Origin: Sphingosinicella sp. BN140058
GTDB lineage: Bacteria; Pseudomonadota; Alphaproteobacteria; Sphingomonadales; Sphingomonadaceae
DNA length: 64,000 bases
NCBI RefSeq assembly: GCF_004135585.1
Contig: NZ_CP035501.1
Location: forward strand, 5,031,501-5,095,500
Direction of reading: 5' to 3'
Every line of letters starts with the position of its first letter. The first letter of the stretch is position 1. The notes beneath the pieces were generated by a model. The model was not told the DNA's origin. It searched no databases and saw nothing but the letters and a program-made list of their open reading frames with translations. The translations under genes and the position numbers were made by a program. Of this stretch, positions 18,401-26,461 are shown one piece after another.

Positions 18401-19114
18401 ATGACCACCCAGCACAAAGTCGCCCTCGTCACCGGCGGATCGCAAGGCATCGGCGAGGATCTGGTGCGCGGCTATCGCGAGCTCGGCTATCGTGTCGTCG
18501 CCACGTCCCGCTCGATTGGCCATTCGAGCGATCCGGGCCTGCTCACCGTGAAAGGGGATATCGGCGACCCCGATACGGGCCCACGCGTGGTCGAACGGGC
18601 CCTCCAACATTTCGGCCGGCTCGATACGCTGGTCAACAATGCCGGCATCTTCGTGGCCAAGCCGTTCACCCGCTACGATGCCGGCGATTATGCCAGGGTC
18701 GTCGCGACCAACCTCGCCGGCTTCTTCTTCATCACGCAGGCTGCGGTCGCCGCGATGGAGAAACAGGGTGAGGGCGGTCACGTCGTCAGCATTACCACGG
18801 CGCTCACCGACCAGCCGCTTTCGGCGGTGCCATCGGTGCTGGCATCGCTGACCAAGGGCGGGATCGACGCGGCGACGCGCAGCCTCGCGATCGAATATGC
18901 CGCCCGCGGCATTCGCGTGAACGCGGTCGCCCCCGGCGTCATCAAGACTCCGATGCACCCGGCGGAAACCCATGCAACCCTCGCTTCGCTTCACCCGGTC
19001 GGGCGCATGGGCGAGATCTCCGAAGTGGTCGATGCCGTGCTCTACCTCGAACGCGCCGGCTTCGTCACCGGCGAGACCCTCCATGTCGACGGCGGCCAGT
19101 CCGCCGGCCACTGA
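18401..19114 (+). CDS. SDR-family oxidoreductase lacking the catalytic tyrosine
   Basis: 237 residues with a classical Rossmann fold: TGGSQGIG cofactor loop near residue 11, NNAGIF near 80, and PGVIKTP after the active site. The Ser/Thr region is VVSITTAL (Ser130). In the YxxxK motif the Lys is present (Lys152) but the Tyr position holds Ala148, in the stretch VLASLTKGG. Classical dehydrogenase catalysis is therefore unlikely by the usual route, although I recall a subfamily with this same LASLTKGG stretch. It lies 30 bp after the hydrolase gene and 20 bp before the crotonase gene, so the three are one operon. Confidence 0.9.
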   Translation: MTTQHKVALVTGGSQGIGEDLVRGYRELGYRVVATSRSIGHSSDPGLLTVKGDIGDPDTGPRVVERALQHFGRLDTLVNNAGIFVAKPFTRYDAGDYARVVATNLAGFFFITQAAVAAMEKQGEGGHVVSITTALTDQPLSAVPSVLASLTKGGIDAATRSLAIEYAARGIRVNAVAPGVIKTPMHPAETHATLASLHPVGRMGEISEVVDAVLYLERAGFVTGETLHVDGGQSAGH

Positions 19115-19134
19115 TCTTTCGCAAGGAGCCTGTC

Positions 19135-19953
19135 ATGGCCAAGCAGCTCGACATTTCCTCGCCGGCACCGGGCTATCTGCGGGCGACCTTCTCCAACCCG
19201 CCGATCAACCTGATCGACCTCGCGACCATCGTCGAACTGTCCGATCTGGTCTCGCGGCTCGAAAGCGATCGCGATGTGAAGGTGATCGTCTTTGAGAGCG
19301 CCGACCCGGACTTCTTCCTTGCTCATTACGATGTGCTGACCGATCGGGCGCGCACCGCGGCGATGGGGCCGGGGCCGACCGGGATGCATCCCTGGCTGGA
19401 CGTGCTCGCCCGCCTCGCGCGCGCGCCGGTCGTCTCTGTCGCTTCGATCCGTGGACGCGCGCGGGGTGCCGGCAGCGAATTCGCTTTGGCGTGCGACATC
19501 CGCTTTGCCAGTGCGGAAAAGGCGATCCTCGGGCAGTTCGAAGTCGCCGTCGGCGCGGTCCCCGGGGCCAATCCGATGGCGCGGCTGGGGCCGCTGGTCG
19601 GTCGCGGCCGCGCCATCGAAATCGTGCTCGGTGCCGACGATTTCCCCGGTGCGCTGGCCGAGCGATACGGCTACGTCAATCGAGCGCTGCCCGATGCGGA
19701 GCTCGACACGTTCGTCGATCGCTTTGCGCGCCGCCTTTCCGGGTTCGACAAGGAGACACTGGTCGAGGCGAAGCGCTTCGTCGACCAGGTCACCTTGCCG
19801 GAGGATGCCGTGTTCCCACCGGCGCTCGAGTGCTATTTCCGTTCGGTCGCGCGCCCGGCGGCGAAGGCCAGTCTGGCACGGCTGCTGGATGCAGGCCTGC
19901 AGACGCGGTCCGCCGTCGAGCTCGATCTCGGCCGCCACGCGGCGGGAATTTGA
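19135..19953 (+). CDS. Enoyl-CoA hydratase/isomerase (crotonase) family protein
   Basis: 272 residues of the crotonase fold. The first oxyanion-hole segment is FFLAHYD and the second is IRGRARGAGSEFALACD; the catalytic acid region reads ILGQFEVAVGAVPG. The C-terminal helices are present. AAGGAG lies seven bases before the ATG. The usual reaction is hydration or isomerisation of enoyl-CoA esters, but in this operon no CoA ligase or dehydrogenase of beta-oxidation is visible, so the substrate is open. The 3' end is followed by a separate promoter-like region before the epoxide hydrolase. Confidence 0.88.
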   Translation: MAKQLDISSPAPGYLRATFSNPPINLIDLATIVELSDLVSRLESDRDVKVIVFESADPDFFLAHYDVLTDRARTAAMGPGPTGMHPWLDVLARLARAPVVSVASIRGRARGAGSEFALACDIRFASAEKAILGQFEVAVGAVPGANPMARLGPLVGRGRAIEIVLGADDFPGALAERYGYVNRALPDAELDTFVDRFARRLSGFDKETLVEAKRFVDQVTLPEDAVFPPALECYFRSVARPAAKASLARLLDAGLQTRSAVELDLGRHAAGI

Positions 19954-19980
19954 GTGAATCCGGCGGCACCTTGGTCTATA

Positions 19981-19994
19981 TGTACCTTTGTACA
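19981..19994. promoter_or_regulatory. Inverted repeat TGTAC-N4-GTACA, possible TetR-type operator
   Basis: TGTAC CTTT GTACA lies 71 bp before the epoxide hydrolase start and overlaps a possible -10 box (TACAAT). Sites of this form are common for TetR-family repressors; no TetR gene is in the window, so the regulator would be encoded elsewhere. Confidence 0.4.
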
Positions 19995-20064
19995 ATGGCT
20001 CGCGCGCCTCAATAATCGAATGATGTTTCCTTCACTATCACCAATACCGGAAGAGGAAACGATC

Positions 20065-21405
20065 ATGTCTCTAAGTCTAGCATTGTTTCAGCGTCGTCAT
20101 TTTGTCGGCTCGGCGATTGCCGGTAGCTTCGGCCTCTTGCTGCCGTCGGTTGCGCATGCATCGGCAAATGGGGCGGCGTCCGGAGATCTGGCCGCGGCAC
20201 CTTCGAATATTGCCGAACAGGGCAGCGCGGCGACGTCGGCAATCAGGCCGTTCAAATATCGGGCGTCGGAGGAGGATCTGCGGGAGCTGAAGCGGCGGAT
20301 CAAGGCAACCCGTTGGCCGAGCCGCGAACTGGTGGCCGATGATAGCCAGGGGGTTCGGCTCGAGACGATGCGGAAGCTCGCCGACTATTGGGCGAACGGC
20401 TATGACTGGCGCAGGGCGGAGGCCGATCTCGGCCAATATCCCCAGTTCGTGACCAACATCGACGGCGTCGACATCCACTTCATCCACGTCAAGTCGAAGC
20501 ACGCCAAAGCCCTGCCGGTGATCGTCACCCACGGCTGGCCCGGTTCGGTCATCGAGCAGCTCAAGATCATCAAGCCGCTGACCGATCCGACCGCGTTCGG
20601 CGGGAGCGCCGCGGATGCGTTCGATGTCGTCATACCCTCCATCCCCGGCTATGGCTTCTCGGCGGCGCCGACCGAGCTCGGCTGGGATCCGCAGCGCGTC
20701 GCACGGGCCTGGGCGGTTCTGATGCAGAGGCTCGGCTACACCCGTTACGTCGCGCAAGGCGGCGACTGGGGTGACGCCATCAACGAGCAGATGGCGCTGC
20801 AGAAGCCGCAGGGCCTGCTTGCCATCCATACCAACATGCCCGGTACGCTGCCGGATGCGATTTCGGCGGCACTCTCCGGCGGACCGGCGCCGATCGGCCT
20901 TACCGGTGACGAGAAATATGCGTGGGACCAGCTCGATTTCTTCTACAAGAACCGGGTCGGCTACGCGCTTGAAATGGGGGCGCGGCCACAGACGCTCTAC
21001 GGCCTCGACGATTCCCCGATCGCACTTGCAGCCTGGATGATCGATCATGATCCGCAAAGCCAGAAACTGATCAACCGGGTGTTCGACGGCGCGAAGGAGG
21101 GCCTCAGCCGCGATGACATCCTCGACAACATCACGCTTTACTGGCTGACCGGAACGGGTCTGTCGTCGGGCCGGCTGTTCTGGGAAAGCAAGCTTGCATT
21201 CTTCGCGCCCAAGGGCGTGACCCTGCCGGTCGCGGTCAGCGCCTTTCCCGACGAAATCTACACTGCGCCGGAGAGCTGGACCCGCAAGGCGTTCCCGAAC
21301 CTGCTCTTCTACCGGCGTCATGCCAAGGGTGGGCATTTCGCGGCGTGGGAGCAGCCCCAGGCATTGGTCGAGGATTTGCGCGAGAGCTTTCGTTCGCTCC
21401 GCTGA
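20065..21405 (+). CDS. Exported epoxide hydrolase (EHN-type)
   Basis: 446 residues. A twin-arginine signal (FQRRHFVGSAIAG) is followed by the epoxide hydrolase N-terminal domain (about 62-170, IRPFKYRASEEDLREL) and an alpha/beta hydrolase domain: HGWPGS oxyanion motif, nucleophile Asp234 in GGDWGD, ring-opening Tyr candidates such as YWLTG, and a late His in KGGHFAAWEQP. It should open epoxides to diols, in the periplasm if exported. I start at the ATG after AGAGGAAAC because it begins the signal peptide; the frame is open 37 codons further up, back to the crotonase stop. It may have its own promoter with the inverted repeat upstream. Confidence 0.92.
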   Translation: MSLSLALFQRRHFVGSAIAGSFGLLLPSVAHASANGAASGDLAAAPSNIAEQGSAATSAIRPFKYRASEEDLRELKRRIKATRWPSRELVADDSQGVRLETMRKLADYWANGYDWRRAEADLGQYPQFVTNIDGVDIHFIHVKSKHAKALPVIVTHGWPGSVIEQLKIIKPLTDPTAFGGSAADAFDVVIPSIPGYGFSAAPTELGWDPQRVARAWAVLMQRLGYTRYVAQGGDWGDAINEQMALQKPQGLLAIHTNMPGTLPDAISAALSGGPAPIGLTGDEKYAWDQLDFFYKNRVGYALEMGARPQTLYGLDDSPIALAAWMIDHDPQSQKLINRVFDGAKEGLSRDDILDNITLYWLTGTGLSSGRLFWESKLAFFAPKGVTLPVAVSAFPDEIYTAPESWTRKAFPNLLFYRRHAKGGHFAAWEQPQALVEDLRESFRSLR

Positions 21406-21446
21406 CGATGCGGGGAGAGCGGCGCGATCCGCTCTCCCATTGCCTG

Positions 21447-22322
21447 TCACTTCGGCAGCCGACGGTCCAGAAAGTCCAGAATGCGTGCCGCGACTTGGTC
21501 GGCCTGCTCGTCGAGGGCGAAATGGCCGGCGTCGAGCAGGTGGATCTCGGCATCAGGAACGTCGCGCGCGTAGGCGAGCGCGCCGGGCACGATGAAGGAC
21601 GGATCGTAGCGCCCCCACAGCACCAGGGTGGGCGGCCGGTGGGCGCGCAGCCAGGCCTGCCATGCCGGATAGGCGGCGACGTTGGTCCTGTAATCGTACA
21701 GCAGGGCCGCCTGGATCTCACGCACACCGGCACGGGTCAGCATCGCATGTTCGTCCGTCCAGCTGTCGGGATCATAGCGCTCGGGGTTGGGGCTGTTGCC
21801 GATATGGCGCTGCTTCGCCGCGTCCAGCGACAGAAAGGTTTCGACGATCCCCGGATGGCCGGCCGGGTCCGCCCAGTAAGCGGCGATGCCCGCCCATTTG
21901 GCGCCGAGTCCCTCTCGGTAGGCATTGGCATTCTGGACGATGATCGCCGCCACCTTCTCGGAATTGCGCAGGGCGATGCGGAAGCCGACAGGACCGCCAT
22001 AATCCTGCATGAGCAGCACGTAACGTTCGATGCCCAGCGCTTCGAGCAGGCTCTCCATCGTCTCCGCAAGGTGATCGAACGTATAGGTGAAGGCCGAAGG
22101 CGCGGGCGCCCCGCTGTGGCCGAAGCCGGGATAATCGGGCGCGATCAGACGATAGCGCTGGGCGAGCGCCGGAAACAACGGCGCGTACATGCGCGACGAA
22201 GACGGGAAGCCGTGGAGCAGGACGATTGTCGGCGCGCTACGTTCTCCCGCTTCCCGATAGAAGATGTCGACCTCGTCGACCCGTACCGTATGATAGCTGG
22301 TGTGATGTGGTGGGCTGCCCAT
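21447..22322 (-). CDS. Alpha/beta hydrolase with Asp nucleophile
   Basis: 291 residues. The oxyanion motif HGFPSSSRMY and DYPGFGHSG are followed by a nucleophile elbow LLMQDYGGPVGF with Asp107, as in haloalkane dehalogenases and epoxide hydrolases. The acid is probably in LVLWGRYDPSF and the catalytic His in LDAGHFALDE. The ATG overlaps the stop of the DUF3237 gene by one base (TGATG), so it is the last gene of the tautomerase / nitronate monooxygenase / DUF3237 operon. It is convergent with the epoxide hydrolase, 41 bp apart. Substrate unknown. Confidence 0.88.
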   Translation of the reverse strand: MGSPPHHTSYHTVRVDEVDIFYREAGERSAPTIVLLHGFPSSSRMYAPLFPALAQRYRLIAPDYPGFGHSGAPAPSAFTYTFDHLAETMESLLEALGIERYVLLMQDYGGPVGFRIALRNSEKVAAIIVQNANAYREGLGAKWAGIAAYWADPAGHPGIVETFLSLDAAKQRHIGNSPNPERYDPDSWTDEHAMLTRAGVREIQAALLYDYRTNVAAYPAWQAWLRAHRPPTLVLWGRYDPSFIVPGALAYARDVPDAEIHLLDAGHFALDEQADQVAARILDFLDRRLPK

Positions 22323-22786
22323 CAGCAGATCTCGTGAATCTGATAGAGCGGTCCTTCGGGATCGCGGCGCCCGGTGCCGACGGCGACGATGCGGTTGAGC
22401 CATTGATAATGCGGGGCCGATGTGGCGAAAGTCGGGACGATTCTGAAATAATAGTCCGCGGGATCGACGCTCTCGCCGCGGCCGAGCCTCGCCATCACGT
22501 CGGCCGGACCATGGCGGAGGCCGCTATAGGTCATCGCAATCAGTGCCTCGTCGTCGGTCTGCAGAAGAATGCGGGCGTCGAGCGCGATCACGCCGTCCCT
22601 CCGCTCGATTTGCCAGTCGGATCCGCCCGGCAAGACCCGGCCGCGCAGGCGCTCCCCCTCGAACGAACCGCCTGGGATGGTGCCGATCCGGCGCTGCAGG
22701 CCTGGCGGGCCGCCCGGTGCGTGCAGACCGTCGACCAGCACGCGTAGTGTGAACAGCGGACGAAGCGCCGGCACGTCGCGGCTCAT
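22322..22786 (-). CDS. DUF3237 family protein
   Basis: 154 residues. The sequence matches the DUF3237 beta-barrel pattern: RPLFTLRVLVDG at the start, IPGGSFEGERLRGRVLPGGSDW (two linked glycine-rich strands, quoted in part as PGGSFEGERLRG), DARILLQTDD and DYYFRIVPTFAT near the end. No catalytic function is established for the family. Its start shares ATGA with the stop of the nitronate monooxygenase gene and its stop overlaps the next hydrolase start, so all are translated as a unit. Confidence 0.85.
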   Translation of the reverse strand: MSRDVPALRPLFTLRVLVDGLHAPGGPPGLQRRIGTIPGGSFEGERLRGRVLPGGSDWQIERRDGVIALDARILLQTDDEALIAMTYSGLRHGPADVMARLGRGESVDPADYYFRIVPTFATSAPHYQWLNRIVAVGTGRRDPEGPLYQIHEIC

Positions 22787-23853
22787 CCGATAGCGGCCTT
22801 CATTTCGTCGACCAGCCGGCGGACCAGGCTCGCAGCGTCGATCGGCGTCGCCAGCGGTGCGCCCTGGCCGGCCCATTGTGCCCCATAGCCGCTCTCGCCC
22901 CGTTTCCTGGCCGCGGCATGAAGCGCTTTGCCGAGGTCGTAGGCGATCGGGTAGGCGGGAACCGCGGCATTCGGAATCTCCTCGCCGAGGGCGGTGAAAC
23001 GATTGGCGAGACAGCGGGCGGGGCGTCCGGAGATCACCCGCGTCATCACCGTGTGATGCGCCGCCGCGCCGGAGAGCGCGGCGCGATAGCCGGCATCGGC
23101 AAGGCTCTCGTCGCAGGAGACGAACGCCGTCCCGAGCTGGGCGGCGGCGGCTCCGATCGCGAGCATCGCTGCAATCCTTGCGCCGTCCATGATCCCGCCG
23201 GCGGCGACCACCGGCAGCGTGCTCGCCCGCACCAGCAGGCGGGTCAACGCCACTGTCCCCAGCTTGTCGTCCGGCGCATCCGGGTCGAAGCAGCCGCGGT
23301 GGCCGCCGGCCTCCCAGCCCTGCGCGACGATCGCATCCAGCCCGGCCGCTTCGATGCTGCGCGCTTCCGCGAGGCTTGTGGCGGTGGCGATCATCCGGAT
23401 CCCGGCTGCACGCAACGCGGCGATCGCCACAGGTGAGGGAAGCCCGAAATGGAAGCTGACCACCGCCGGCCGAGTCTCGATCAGCATCCGCAGCATCGCA
23501 TCGTCCTCGACGAAGCTGCGGTAGATTTCGGAGAGCGAGGCCGGAGGTTCGGCGCCGTACGCCTGAAATTCGGGCCGTATCCGCGCGATCCAGGCATCCT
23601 CTCTGTCGGGGTCGGTTCGCGCCGGGACATGGCAGAACAGGTTGAGGTTGAACGACGCAGACGTCTGCGCGCGGACGGCCTCGATCATCGATCGTGCTGC
23701 CGCTGCATCGACCGCGCCGACAGCGATCGAACCGAGCCCGCCGGCCGCGCTGACCGCCGCCGCCATCGCCGGCGACGAAACCCCGGCCATCGGCGCCTGG
23801 ATGATCGGCAATTGGATGCCGAGCTGCACCAGCAGGGGCGAAGGCGTGTTCAT
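22783..23853 (-). CDS. Nitronate monooxygenase / 2-nitropropane dioxygenase family flavoprotein
   Basis: 356 residues forming an FMN TIM barrel. It opens with PIIQAPMAGVSSPAMAAAVS, then GGLGSIAVG, VVSFHFGLP, IVAQGWEAGGHRG with the conserved His region, and VVAAGGIMDG followed by LGTAFV for phosphate binding. Family members oxidise nitronates or act as related FMN reductases. The start MNTPSPLLVQLG lies 13 bp after the tautomerase gene. Being with a tautomerase, DUF3237 and a dehalogenase-like hydrolase suggests breakdown of a nitro- or halogen-containing compound, but this is inference. Confidence 0.9.
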   Translation of the reverse strand: MNTPSPLLVQLGIQLPIIQAPMAGVSSPAMAAAVSAAGGLGSIAVGAVDAAAARSMIEAVRAQTSASFNLNLFCHVPARTDPDREDAWIARIRPEFQAYGAEPPASLSEIYRSFVEDDAMLRMLIETRPAVVSFHFGLPSPVAIAALRAAGIRMIATATSLAEARSIEAAGLDAIVAQGWEAGGHRGCFDPDAPDDKLGTVALTRLLVRASTLPVVAAGGIMDGARIAAMLAIGAAAAQLGTAFVSCDESLADAGYRAALSGAAAHHTVMTRVISGRPARCLANRFTALGEEIPNAAVPAYPIAYDLGKALHAAARKRGESGYGAQWAGQGAPLATPIDAASLVRRLVDEMKAAIG

Positions 23854-23866
23854 GGCATCGGGTCCG

Positions 23867-24103
23867 TCATTGCTGCTCCTGGGCGAGCTGCTTGCGATAC
23901 TCCAGCACCGGCAACCCGCCCCAGCCCCAGTCCTGCACGTCGACCTCCTGGATGACCACCCAGGTCCAGGCATGCGGCTTCCCGAGCACGTCGAGCAGGA
24001 CCTGGCTCATGCCCTGGAAGATGGCGGCCTTTTGCTCGGCGGTGACGTGATCGACCCCGGGTTCGGTGCCTTCGCGGGTCAATTGGACGGTGACGATCGG
24101 CAC
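23867..24103 (-). CDS. 4-oxalocrotonate tautomerase-family protein
   Basis: 78 residues, close to the usual small tautomerase length. After removal of the initiator residue the N-terminus is Pro (PIVTVQLTREG), the catalytic base of the family. The pattern HVTAEQKAAIFQGMSQVLLD and WVVIQEVDVQDWGWGG also fits. Translation starts at GTG with AGGAG seven bases before it. It is the first gene of a four-gene operon and is divergent from an unknown START-like gene across 192 bp. Confidence 0.9.
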   Translation of the reverse strand: MPIVTVQLTREGTEPGVDHVTAEQKAAIFQGMSQVLLDVLGKPHAWTWVVIQEVDVQDWGWGGLPVLEYRKQLAQEQQ

Positions 24104-24295
24104 GCTCGGTCTCCTGTTCGGGCGGAGGCGGCGGAGTGTCGCCTCGTCATCTCTGATGAATGGCCGAACCGGCGCTGCCGCGGAATGAGACGATGGTATC
24201 TACACACCAAAGCGCAATTCGTGCCGGCATTCGCGCGCCCTACGTCACCGCCAAGGGCCAGCCTCTTGCTGTGCCCGGCAGGTAAGGAGCCTCTT

Positions 24296-24817
24296 ATGAG
24301 CAACCCGGAAATCGTCGACTCCAGCTTCACCGCTATCGTCAACGCGCCGATCGAAAAGGTCGATCTTCCAGCCTGGGCGTTCGGCCTGCCAGACGCGGAA
24401 TATCAGGGATGCTCGCCGGCCCATGTCGCGGCGGGCTTCACCACGGCGCCCGACGGTAAGCGGATGTCGATCAATGTGGAGATCATCGGCGGTAGCCTGA
24501 TGGTCCAGCATTATGTCGAAAAGGTCGGGGAGAGGGATCATCTCGTCCTTGAATCGGTGTCGGACGTATTCACCCCGTCGGGCCGCACGACGATCAACGT
24601 TCTATGGGAATTGCGCGTACGCAAGATCGACGCGGAAAGCTGCGAATTCACCAACCATGTCCGCTCGACCGCGACCGACGCCTTGATCGAGTTGCTCGAT
24701 CGCCAGGGCATACCGTTCGACGTGTTTCGAAGCCAGCGGCAGCCGATGTCGATAGCCCACAACCAGGGCGAGACTCCGCTCTTTGCAGCAAGCATCGCGC
24801 GCGCGGCCTTGCGCTGA
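24296..24817 (+). CDS. Uncharacterised protein, possibly SRPBCC/START-like
   Basis: 173 residues, no signal or membrane segment. AAGGAG lies six bases before the ATG. The alternation of strands (MSINVEIIGGSLMVQHYVEK, GRTTINVLWELRVRK, CEFTNHVRSTA) with a final helix suggests a START/SRPBCC-type ligand-binding barrel, which is only a fold impression. It is divergent from the tautomerase operon and 16 bp before an isochorismatase-like gene, so it may bind or process a metabolite of that pathway. Confidence 0.75.
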   Translation: MSNPEIVDSSFTAIVNAPIEKVDLPAWAFGLPDAEYQGCSPAHVAAGFTTAPDGKRMSINVEIIGGSLMVQHYVEKVGERDHLVLESVSDVFTPSGRTTINVLWELRVRKIDAESCEFTNHVRSTATDALIELLDRQGIPFDVFRSQRQPMSIAHNQGETPLFAASIARAALR

Positions 24818-24833
24818 ACCGGGGAGACAGGCG

Positions 24834-25460
24834 ATGAAACCTCCGCATTATGATGCCGCGTCGACCGCGCTGCTGCTCGTCGATCCCTACAACGACTTTC
24901 TTTCCGAAGGCGGCAAGGTCTGGCCGCGGGTCCAGGAGGTCGCCGAGGCGGTCGGGCTGCTCGCCAATCTCAAGGCGCTCCAGGCCGCGGCTCGTTCCGC
25001 AGGCATCCAGGTCGCGATCGCGCCGCACCGCCGCTGGGAGCCGGGCGACTATGAGGATTGGCACCATCCCAATCCGACGCAGATCGCGATCATGCGCCGC
25101 CACTCCTTCGCCCGCGGCGAATGGGGCGGAGCCTGGCACCCGGATTTCGTGCCGCAACCCGGCGACATCGTCGCCAAGGAGCATTGGGGCCAGAGTGGCT
25201 TCGCCAACACCGATCTCGACCAGCAGCTCAAACAGCGCGGGATCAGCCATGTCGTCATCGTCGGTCTGCTCGCCAACACCTGCATAGAATCCACCGCGCG
25301 CTACGCGATGGAGATCGGCTACCACGTCACCTTGATCCGCGATGCAACGGCCGCTTATTCGATGGACTTGATGCATGCCGCGCACGAACTGAACGGCCCG
25401 ACCTTCGCCCACGCCATCCTGACCACCGAACAACTTCTGGCGGCGCTGCCGTCCGCATAG
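24834..25460 (+). CDS. Isochorismatase-family cysteine hydrolase
   Basis: 208 residues. The catalytic triad of the family is visible: Asp17 in LLLVDPYND, Lys115 in VAKEHWGQ, and Cys150 in GLLANTCIESTARYA, with the usual cis-peptide region before the Cys. Substrates in the family range from isochorismate to nicotinamide, N-carbamoyl compounds and other amides, and none is indicated here. It follows the START-like gene after 16 bp, so the two form an operon, and it ends at a strong GC hairpin. Confidence 0.9.
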   Translation: MKPPHYDAASTALLLVDPYNDFLSEGGKVWPRVQEVAEAVGLLANLKALQAAARSAGIQVAIAPHRRWEPGDYEDWHHPNPTQIAIMRRHSFARGEWGGAWHPDFVPQPGDIVAKEHWGQSGFANTDLDQQLKQRGISHVVIVGLLANTCIESTARYAMEIGYHVTLIRDATAAYSMDLMHAAHELNGPTFAHAILTTEQLLAALPSA

Positions 25461-25466
25461 ACGGTA

Positions 25467-25499
25467 GGAGGCGCGGGCGGGTCACCACCCCGCGCCTCC
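25467..25499 (+). terminator. Strong GC hairpin after the cysteine hydrolase gene
   Basis: GGAGGCGCGGG pairs perfectly with CCCGCGCCTCC (11 bp, 11-base loop), starting seven bases after the stop codon. There is no T-run, so termination may need Rho or the stem may only protect the message end. Confidence 0.5.
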
Positions 25500-25609
25500 A
25501 CACAGCGGCGGAACGTCATTGTCTATCCGGTCACCCTGAATGAAGACTATGGGGAAGGAGAAGCTCGGGCCCGATTCCGCAAGCATCAACGAAGCATTGT
25601 TGGGGGCCT

Positions 25610-25633
25610 CCCCTCCAGGACTTCCTGGAGGGG
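25610..25633. repeat. Palindromic element CCCCTCCAGG-N4-CCTGGAGGGG
   Basis: A perfect 10-bp stem with a four-base loop in the gap between two convergent genes, followed by a run of G. Elements of this C/G-purine form look like dispersed intergenic palindromes of GC-rich alphaproteobacteria. It may end transcripts from both sides. Confidence 0.55.
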
Positions 25634-25646
25634 TAGGGGGGTGGCT

Positions 25647-25664
25647 CTTCTTCTTCTTCTTCTT
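25647..25664. repeat. (CTT)6 microsatellite
   Basis: Six tandem CTT triplets follow the palindromic element in the convergent intergenic space. On the plus strand this gives a pyrimidine tract after the hairpin. Slipped-strand change of copy number is possible but would not touch a coding region. Confidence 0.8.
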
Positions 25665-25708
25665 ATCGCGACTTTGTCACGTCCCCAGGAAATCCGGACG
25701 GGATCTAT

Positions 25709-26290
25709 TCACACGTCCCGCCCTCGCGCTTCGGCAAGCGTATTTGCCCACCAGCGAAGCTCCTCCAGCATCGTCTCCGCATTCTGTCCGATATAGGGAA
25801 TCGTGTTCAGGTCCTTGCCGTCCTGCAGCGCCGCAAAGAAATCGGCGCCCTGGATGTGGACGCCTGTCCTGGTCGGCGCCATCTGCAGCTCGATGCAGAT
25901 CAGCCGCAGCTGTTCGATCGCGCGGGCGGCGCCGACGCTGCCATAGCCCAGGCAGGCGGCCGGCTTCCGGTTCCATTCCGGATAGGCATAATCGAGCGCG
26001 TTCTTGAGCACGGCCGGGATGCTGCGATTATATTCGGCGGTTACGAAGACATAGCCGTCGAAGGCGGCGACCTTCTGCTGCCAGCGCCGCGCTTCTGCAT
26101 TCTCGGACGGTATCCACGCGTTGGACGCGGCTTCGTCGAAGAACGGCATCGAGAACTCACGAAGGTCGATCAGCTCGACATGCATGTCTTGCCGCGCGGC
26201 GGCGATCGCATACAGCCACGCCGCCGCAGTGTCGGCGAAGCGCGCCGCCCGGGTCGTGCTCATGATGATGGCGATGTTCGGTCGGTTCAT
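25709..26290 (-). CDS. NADPH-dependent FMN reductase (flavodoxin-fold)
   Basis: 193 residues of the flavodoxin-like NAD(P)H:FMN/quinone reductase family. It opens with NIAIIMSTTRAARFADTAA (phosphate-binding loop STTRxxR), then VFVTAEYNRSIPAVLKNALD, the typical flavin motif, and LGYGSVGAARAIEQLR. Such enzymes reduce FMN, quinones or azo compounds and often protect against electrophiles. GGGAA lies six bases before the ATG. It is downstream of the YciI-like gene on the same strand, separated by 171 bp that contain a triple half-site palindrome. Confidence 0.92.
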   Translation of the reverse strand: MNRPNIAIIMSTTRAARFADTAAAWLYAIAAARQDMHVELIDLREFSMPFFDEAASNAWIPSENAEARRWQQKVAAFDGYVFVTAEYNRSIPAVLKNALDYAYPEWNRKPAACLGYGSVGAARAIEQLRLICIELQMAPTRTGVHIQGADFFAALQDGKDLNTIPYIGQNAETMLEELRWWANTLAEARGRDV

Positions 26291-26415
26291 GATCTATTCC
26301 CAATCTGATGGCGCGCGTCGTCCCGACATAGTGGAGAGAGCGGATCGCCTGACTCACGCGGACCGCTCGGCCCGCCCGGTGATCCTGTGCGCGGCTGGGC
26401 TCGCCCGCGATTGAA

Positions 26416-26441
26416 CCTAGGTGTCGCCGACACCTAGGTGT
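26416..26441. promoter_or_regulatory. Overlapping palindromes built from AGGTGT half-sites
   Basis: CCTAGGTGTC-GCC-GACACCTAGG is a perfect 10-bp inverted repeat, and its right arm continues into ACACCTAGGTGT, a 12-bp perfect palindrome. Three AGGTGT half-sites therefore stand in alternating orientation, 126 bp upstream of the FMN reductase. A near copy of the core occurs at 26813-26827. Confidence 0.5.
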
Positions 26442-26461
26442 TGCCGGAGCGCGGCAACGCG

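Noticed and set aside
25540..26007. Plus-strand frame running through the palindrome and CTT tract
   Set aside because: It reads a run of Phe from the CTT repeats and then crosses the FMN reductase gene backwards; no family match.
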